A stretch of 64,000 nucleotides of DNA, taken from assembly GCA_947359465.1 (NCBI GenBank), contig OX375881.1:32219742-32283741 (forward strand). Direction: 5' to 3'. Under the pieces are notes generated by a model that did not search any database, had not been told where the DNA came from, and saw only the letters and a list, made by a program, of their open reading frames with translations. Each line of letters starts with the position of its first letter. Position 1 is the first letter of the stretch. The stretch comes from Metellina segmentata (lineage: Eukaryota; Arthropoda; Arachnida; Araneae; Tetragnathidae). This document shows, piece after piece, positions 58,541 to 64,000 of this stretch. Position numbers and translations under genes: made by a program.

Positions 58541-59503
58541 GGAAAGGGAAGAAGTTATCAATTATGATTTGGAATTCGTTGACTGCAGAGACGCCAGTGA
58601 TGATGAAATAGAAGAAATACAGGATATACTTAAGGGTTCTGGGAGAAATGGTTGCATGGAACTGCCATGGGAAATGGAATTGACCGAAAACTGCGTTGAG
58701 GCTTCTTCAGAAATTGAAGATGAAGATGAAACTGATCCCACAACGATTCCAATAGGCAGCACCGGCCTAGGAATTGTGACTGGTCATGTCTTACATATTG
58801 TTGCAGCACAAGCTAACTTGTGTTTGCATGTCACTCCACTTTCACCCCAGAGAGTTCAGACACTTGTTACACTACCCACAAGTGTAGGTACTTACAGAAA
58901 TGCACCGTATATTGTCTCTCTAGCTATACCTTATTTATCTTCCGATCTCCACATGCGTGTACCGCTTTTCGCTTGTCCTCAGTCTAGAACTAGAGAAGCA
59001 AGCTACGGGCAATTTGTGCCCATGGTCCCGACAGGACACAAGAAATTCGTTGGACAGATTGAGAATGAATCGAATCAGAAAAACAAGGCGACTGCCAAAA
59101 AGCATTTCCACAGACACAAGAAAAAAAACTCTGAAACTCGGAGTATGCAGGTGTTATAGAATTGAAAGCGTTGATTTTTACCCTAGGGAAACTGTCATGA
59201 GTGAAGCCTTTTCCCTTTACGGTTACACACTTAGCACACACACTCTTAAGTAAATGTAATTAAGTAATTATGTCTTAGGTATCTTTTATTTTTGTTTTGT
59301 GTGTTATTTGTATAATTTCTAACATTCAATTTTGTTATGTAAAAATTGTGTCAGTACCCTGAATTTGGTGATGCACTGATTCAGTCTGGTAAGTTGGTAC
59401 TGGCCCCTTTGTGTGATCACTTATGCTCATTACTTTTCATTCTCTTTTCGGGATTTTTCTTCGATCGAGATCTGCAGAAAAGTTTTCTTGGAGGGGAGGA
59501 GTC

Positions 59504-59828
59504 TGTAACGTCTTGAAGATATCGAATCATTATCTAGAATCGTAGGAGCTCACAACGGGAATCGTTCCCGAAGTCTACCCCCTGGTCCGACTGCGGAAGT
59601 GACGATTGGAGGAGGCGGACTGGGAAGAGACAATTTTTGGAGAGAGGCTGTTGCTAGCCGGAGACGATTTGAGGAACTTTAATCTTGAGGAGGCTGTATT
59701 GTATTGGTGATGGACATACATCGTCTTTAAATATAAAACTGCAGCTGTACATATTCTGTAAAAACTTTAACTCTCAATATAACTATTTTAACCAGGAAGT
59801 GGTTTTACTTTTTCGTCGATACGGTACA
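59504..59828 (+). repeat. 3' LTR
   Basis: 325 bp, partner of 54180-54502. It is followed directly by ATAAAGCAG of the hAT transposase. Confidence 0.95.
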
Positions 59829-60606
59829 ATAAAGCAGTTTTTAGACCATGTGAGGTTCCAGCTTTGGGATAGGTTTGCAAAACATAACAATTTAATTTCA
59901 ACGTTACTAAAACTGATTCCTAGCAGATGTCTAGCAACTTGTCCAGAGGATTTGGAAGAACGCATTACATTTTATACAAAAATCCTACCTCAACCAACTA
60001 CTTTTAATGCTTAATTTTGCAGTTGGCAGTCTAAGTGGAAAAAGGTGAATGAAAAACCAAACTCTGTTGTTGAAGGTTATTTCAAGGACAATAAGATCTT
60101 TTTTCCAAACAATAGTAAACTCCTTCAAATTTTATCAACATTGCCAGTCTCAACATCAACACCAGAGTGAACTTTCTCCACTGTAAGGAGGTTGAAAACC
60201 TATTTAAGTAATTCAACAGGAACAACTCGATTGAATAGCCTGGACTTAATCTGCATTCATAGAGAGATACGTTTGAACACTGATGATGTCATTGATCGAT
60301 TCTAAAAATCAGAAGGAAAACGTCGTTTTGTATTGTAAAATAAAAACAAATTTGTAGTAAAAATGATTTCATTTTAGATTGTACTTGTGCAACATTTTAG
60401 TATCTTTATGAAATACACCTGTAAATGTTCGGGAGAGTATTTTCGATTCGCCACTGCTGAATTTACTTGCATAGTTATCATAAAATTTTAAAATATTTTT
60501 ATTTTCAAAAAATGCATCAATTGCAATTTTTTGTAAGTTATTTTTTTGGAGGGGGGGGGATGCGTTTGAACCCTATAATCCTCCCCTCTGCATATGGCCG
60601 GCCCTG

Positions 60607-60976
60607 CCTAGGTATTATACTAGACAGAAAACTCACATGGAATCAAAACACAAAAAACGTTATCCATGATTTCCGAGACGTAAAACGTAAACTTTTCCAC
60701 CTAATTGCTGAAAATTCGCCAATGACTATTGAAAACAAAATACTCGTATACCTAAGCTATTTCAGTCTAGTAATCACATACGCAAGACAAATTTGGGGAT
60801 GTACTAATAACAAAAATATAAATTCACTTAAAATCCTTCAAACTTCTGCACTCCGAACCATCGCCAAAGCAAGATGGTTCCAACGAAAAACAGAAATTAT
60901 AAGACACGTTGGTGGAATTACCTCCCTTAAAACCCATATCTCTAAACATTCGAAAAAAATAAACCACGATATTTAA
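60607..60976 (+). pseudogene. Jockey-like reverse transcriptase C-terminus
   Basis: Contains YLGIILDRKLTW (split from its start by the hAT), YLSYFSLVITYARQIWGC, and the C-terminal LQTSALRTIAKARWFQRK typical of jockey-clade elements. It ends at a TAA. The N-terminal polymerase and endonuclease are absent (5' truncation). Confidence 0.75.
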
Positions 60977-61814
60977 TTCAGATAGCTGATTAAAATCTAA
61001 CACCCTCTTTGAAGAGACATTATAAAGTCGCTCTCTGCACTGTTCTTTCCTTGCCGAAAACCAACTACTTTTTAAATATTCACCTTATACCAGCAATTAG
61101 CTGGAATAGTCAGCGCAGCAACGTGCTAAATATGGGTCATTATTTTTAAGCATCTCCGGTCGCAGTCAGTACTTGGAGTGTGACCACGCAAGGTCCCTCG
61201 ACCGGCAATCTATTTATTGATGCAATACTACTTTTTAAACTTTTATTACCAATTCATAGCTACTTATTTATTTCCAAACATCTTATTTTATTTTATTTCT
61301 ACTATTTTTTAAATTCTGGGCATTCCATTTTAGAATTAAGTCACTCCACCAAAATTGTTCTACCGGAGATTAAGACCGCTAAGCACGTCCAACAAGAATA
61401 AAAGGAGTTTTACTATAGGCAGAGAGACGCGATCTGTCAGCCATCTTGCAGAATCAGAAATAAATGTTTTGCTTTCAAAAAAGAAGATTATGCGTATGCG
61501 CAAATAAATTGCTGTCGCTGTCGGCGTGAAGGCTTTTTTTTAGCAGCAACAGAGACAGGCGACAAAATGTTGCCTGTCTGTGTTGATGTCGCAGTTGGTG
61601 TGGAGCCACCATTAATCTATTACGTCAATAGGTGGCTGTGATAGATGCAATCATGGGGAATGGTCGGTTTAGTTATGGATGCTAAACCATTCGACTTAAT
61701 GTCTTTTGAAAGGAAGAGATTGTATGATAATTGGTTGGTAAAAGTTAGGATTAGAGGGAAGTGTCTGAATGGCACAGGAATTCTCGTTAGTGGCTCCAAG
61801 AACATAATCAAAAC

Positions 61815-62100
61815 CTTGTTTAAGAAATTGTATTATTAATTGTACCAAAGTGTGATGATTTCAAACATGTTGACTATGTATTAACATGATGTATATCATA
61901 AAAGATACGTTTTGAATACGAAAAAAAAATTAATGAGATTTAAAAAGCCAACTCAACGTAAAAATGGGAAAAGGTTTGAGAGGGTTTTAATTAAAGCTGA
62001 ACTTTAAAAATGTTTTGGCTATGATGATAAAAAAAAGGATAATAAACCGATTATTAAAAGCTTTGAAGTTGGTGAACGTTATGTTGTTCCAGTGCGAAGT
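61815..62100. other. Nothing identified
   Basis: AT-rich; no supported gene or repeat boundary. Confidence 0.3.
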
Positions 62101-63010
62101 TGATTCAGTTGCCTTACCTGAATTCAATTATGGATGCCAAACTGTCAGACAATCTTTTTGTGTCAAGACAAGTGCCTTTTCAAGCGAGTTGTGAGATAGT
62201 TGGAGGGTGAAAATTAAGACAGGCTTAATAAAAGCTTGCTGGTTAGTGACTTTGTTTTAACTTCTTTTCCATTATTTCGCGAATGTACTAGCATAGGTGC
62301 TGACCTCGTTATCTGATCATGGTCCAAAATTACGAGGTGTTGTCCTCGGGTATTTTCCGTCCGAATTGGTACCGGAACGTCGCCAATTGCACGGATTATT
62401 GCTCCAGTTCGAAGTTTATTCTATTACTCTACCTCGGTTCAGGATAGGAAACTGCCAGACACAATAGGTAGGAAGGAGAGTCGATATTACTTAACGTGAC
62501 ACTGTAACAACACGGGCTATTGGCGACGGTTTCGGGATCAAACACCGAGATAAATGTTCCGAGGAAAACAATTTTCAACCACTCTAAGACCAGACAGGGG
62601 GGTTTTAATTGGAAGATATTATAGGATAATTGGTGCGTGATATATCAGATACGAATTATAATTAGGACAAGAACTGATAACCTTAACTTGTTTTTAATTT
62701 TTAATTCGCTAATGTATTGCTCAGACGTGGACCTTGCCATCTTGCCGTGGTTCGAAATCAAGAGGTGTCTTCGAATCTTTCCTTTAGGAATGGATCTCGA
62801 ATCGTCACCAATAGCCTGTTGTGTAGATAAGGACACCTAACTGCCCAGTCAAGATTGCAGGACAATTGGTGGGTAAAAGTTAAGACGAGGTTGATAGATT
62901 TTTAAAGTTTGGCTGAGTTGATTTTTAATTTGTTTTTCTTTATTATTTCACCAACGTACGAGCTCAGGTTTGAACCTCGTCATCTGGGCCAGATTTGGTC
63001 ACGCTGCGTT
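62100..63010. repeat. Degenerate ~300-bp tandem array containing SINE bodies
   Basis: Three irregular units. Each has a TTGGWGGGTRAAARTTAAGAC or GATAATTGGTG block, a TTTATTATTTCNCSAAYGTAC block, and a SINE-like body. SINE-like parts: 62290-62410 (plus), 62490-62600 (minus), 62725-62830 (plus), 62955-63000 (plus, partial). The TAATTGG block also occurs in the 208-bp repeat at 52361, linking the two arrays. Confidence 0.6.
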
Positions 63011-63540
63011 ACACATGACTGATAAAATTTCACGTAATGAAAATGCACTCAAGGAAAATTTTACTGACACATAATATAGAACTACACGGCAATGCGGCGA
63101 GTGGCGAGTCATCAAAAATGACAAAACAGCCAAAATACAATTAAAGTGGATATTTAAACAGAAGAATTTAGAGAATTACTGAGGAATATATGCCCCTTGG
63201 CTGTGGATGCTGCATAAAGGGAAATGGGGTACGACTCATAAACGTCCGTCCACCGAGGACCAAAGAAAAAACACGCGTGGTCTCTCTCTCATTACGAGTT
63301 CTCTCTCCTGTTCCCTCGAGGACAGTTGAATCCAGAGGAGCGTTGTGCCACCCTTAGTCCATCCGGATGGGAAGGAGACAACCCTGGTAGATAGTTCTAG
63401 ATTTACAACCGCCGGTCTATGGTAATAATGTGAACTCTGATCCCAAACAGTTACTATTGACGTTACAATATTAGCTTAGAACAAAAGTTTATTTACAGCA
63501 CAAATATAGTTGACACAAAACATTACTTAGACTTTAATAC
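63010..63540. other. Nothing identified
   Basis: No repeat or gene recognised; a moderately GC-rich part lies at 63220-63420. Confidence 0.3.
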
Positions 63541-63544
63541 TGTT

Positions 63545-63850
63545 TTCCGACCAACTGGTATAGTGGTTAAGATGTTAGCCTCAAGATTGGAAGGTTCCTG
63601 GTTCGAATGGGGTGGAAGTTTGTAAGCGTATGGTGTAGTGGCCGGCTGGTGCACTTTAAATCTGTCCTGGCCGAAAGTCCTCACGTTGGGTTGGTGTGAA
63701 AATTTGAAGAGTGGGGTGCCAGCTCAGGTGGTGCCTCGTAATCTGACTGTGGTTCAAAATTACGAGATGTTGTCCTCGGATCTTTGATCCCGGACCGTCG
63801 TCAATAGCCCGTTGTGTTGCTCTAGTATGACGTTAGTTAAAAATTACCAG
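63545..63850 (+). repeat. tRNA-derived SINE, nearly complete copy
   Basis: Head ACTGGTATAGTGGTTAAG (A-box-like) and CTGGTTCGAATGGGG (B-box-like), 42 bp apart. The body includes GGCTGGTGCACTTTAAATCT, GTGGGGTGCCAGCTCAGGTG, CTGACTGTGGTTCAAAATTA, GATCCCGGACCGTCGTCAAT, and the tail GTATGACGTTAGTTAAAAA. This is the longest and clearest copy, about 300 bp. Confidence 0.85.
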
Positions 63851-64000
63851 TTACCAATTAATACTGTTTACGTGCATTCAATATTGCCTTACAGTTTAAC
63901 CAACTTTTATCGCGATAATTTGTCTTGGTGAGATTTGTGAGTAATGTAGGGTTGCTCTTACCCCACATCACACGTTATGAATAAATAACTATGTCTTTCC

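Larger units (their letters stand above)
55768..59159 (+). pseudogene. Gag-protease gene of the LTR element, broken
   Basis: ATG at 55768. The Gag region contains a charged lysine/glutamate coiled-coil-like stretch (about 55925-56060) and a capsid-like region (LIGLLPNEISQIIAREP, ECREHFIDEWSKM), similar to Gag-like proteins of arthropod retroelements. It is followed by a CCHC knuckle (CYECHGFDHIKSNC at about 57608) and RDTGSTIDLV, the retroviral-type protease active site. Breaks: an in-frame TAA at 55912-55914, a 1-nt frameshift near 56328, the MITE at 56659-57437, a TAG at about 57532, and frame changes near 58200 and 58600. The segment after the protease motif is duplicated (57868-58110 and 58290-58540). 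Confidence 0.85.
54180..59828 (+). mobile_element. LTR retrotransposon, gag-protease only, 5.65 kb
   Basis: LTRs at 54180-54502 and 59504-59828; a purine tract GGAGGGGAGGAG (59490-59501) lies 2 bp before the 3' LTR. The internal part codes for a Gag-like protein, a zinc knuckle and an aspartic-protease motif, but no reverse transcriptase, RNase H or integrase motif was found between 58.2 and 59.5 kb. A clear target duplication is lacking, though the transposase codons on both sides fit together. A 779-bp MITE sits inside gag. Confidence 0.88.
53110..60305 (+). pseudogene. hAT transposase (ZMYM1/TTF-type), interrupted
   Basis: Piece 1 (53110-54180): an N-terminal NFRALLRFIVSFGG-like stretch, then GQDGAVAISG with a catalytic acid region, and CSAHSLNLALSNSS, the conserved CxxHxLNL motif of these transposases. 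Frame changes follow near 53790 and 54090. Piece 2 (59829-60305) starts KQFLDHVRFQLWDRF, directly continuing the codons before the LTR element, and ends with the hAT dimerisation region (TFSTVRRLKTYLSNSTG, LICIHREIRLN) and a stop at 60303-60305. An in-frame stop sits just before TFSTVRR. Not functional. Confidence 0.88.
52906..60606 (+). mobile_element. hAT element (ZMYM1-like transposase), split by an LTR retrotransposon
   Basis: Ends CAGGGCCG and CGGCCCTG. The 8-bp duplication is CCTAAGTA (52898-52905) and CCTAGGTA (60607-60614), one mismatch. Without the LTR element it would be about 2.05 kb. The transposase is read on the plus strand in two pieces on either side of the LTR element. Confidence 0.9.
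52800..61425 (+). mobile_element. Jockey-like LINE 3' fragment, split by a hAT element
   Basis: The few codons before the hAT (about 52845-52905, ending IPWEQEAKYL) and those after it (60607 onwards, GIILDRKLTW) belong to one reverse-transcriptase frame: the break falls inside the conserved KYLG-LD motif. The 3' untranslated part runs to about 61425. No poly(A) tail or duplication was found, so the outer limits are approximate. Confidence 0.75.
52639..61611. mobile_element. Harbinger-like MITE copy 2, split by nested insertions
   Basis: The left piece (52639 to about 52790) begins TGGTGGCTTCACACCAACGG. The right piece (about 61428-61611) ends in the matching repeat and is followed by TTA (61612-61614). 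Both pieces align in order with the reverse complement of the 541-bp copy at 1681-2221, proving that they were once one element. The left flank shows TTA plus one extra T. Everything between about 52791 and 61427 is later insertion. Confidence 0.85.
52361..61810. repeat. 208-bp tandem repeat, about 2.2 units, split by the transposon nest
   Basis: GGAAGTGTCTAAATGGC at 52361 and 52569 (208 bp apart) and its relative at 61757. Subtracting the 8973-bp nest and a 3-bp duplication leaves 212 bp between the second and third. Shared blocks: TTAATCTATTRCGTCAATAG, GGTGGCTKTGATAGA and GATTGTATGATAATTGG. Confidence 0.85.

Noticed and set aside
54170..59840. A clean 4-6-bp target duplication for the LTR retrotransposon
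   Set aside because: Flanks read CTGTGTAT and ATAAAGCA; only two bases agree, so I do not claim one even though the host frame fits across the junction.
63555..63620. Functional tRNA gene
   Set aside because: A- and B-box-like blocks exist but no acceptor-stem pairing is visible, and the SINE body follows directly.

Overview
This looks like nuclear DNA of an arthropod, probably an insect. The base composition is AT-rich, there is no operon-like gene layout, and there are degenerate mariner, Tc1, pogo-like, hAT, piggyBac-like and Harbinger-like DNA elements, jockey-like and RNase-H-bearing LINE fragments, an LTR retrotransposon, and a tRNA-derived SINE present about fifteen times. The species cannot be named from the sequence alone. 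No intact host gene is visible. The best host-gene candidate is one 84-bp open segment with good splice sites on the minus strand (21199-21282), which would fit a window lying within introns or between genes.

Layout. 1-3.5 kb: a 779-bp fold-back element flanked by TTAA, a ~138-bp tandem repeat split by a 541-bp Harbinger-like MITE, and a mariner relic with both TIRs. 3.5-8 kb: a short TIR element, ancient repeats, a 92-bp minisatellite, a small TTAA element, and a richer-in-GC single-copy stretch. 8-10 kb: a hAT-like non-autonomous element full of the ACATCGATGT palindrome, inserted beside SINE copies. 10-16.5 kb: relics of a mariner, a LINE with RNase H, and small MITEs. 17-18.4 kb: a TTAA element carrying about 22 units of 45 bp. 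20-23 kb: SINE copies and a SINE-derived tandem array. 23.4-32.0 kb: a nearly homogeneous satellite of sixteen 537-bp units, partly with a two-unit (1074 bp) higher-order pattern. 32.4-36.6 kb: four diverged copies of an unknown sequence. 38-40 kb: a Tc1 relic inside a 20-bp minisatellite. 41.9-44.7 kb: TTAA-family arrays and a second hAT-like element. 44.9-48.4 kb: a GC-rich Harbinger-like MITE and a pogo-like element. 52.4-61.8 kb: a nest of five transposons. 62-64 kb: a SINE-containing degenerate tandem array and a nearly complete SINE copy.

How the parts fit together. Two structures dominate. First, in a 208-bp tandem repeat sits a Harbinger-like MITE, holding a jockey-like LINE fragment, holding a hAT element (8-bp TSD), holding an LTR retrotransposon with gag-protease but no visible polymerase, holding a TTAA fold-back MITE. 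The order of events can be read from the breaks. Second, a family with TTAA duplications and CCCTCC/GGAGGG ends contains a 43-45-bp subrepeat centred on the palindrome GACGAGATATCTCGTC. Its terminal sequence recurs inside the 537-bp satellite, so the satellite probably grew out of such an element. All alignments were made by eye; boundaries without a target duplication are approximate.
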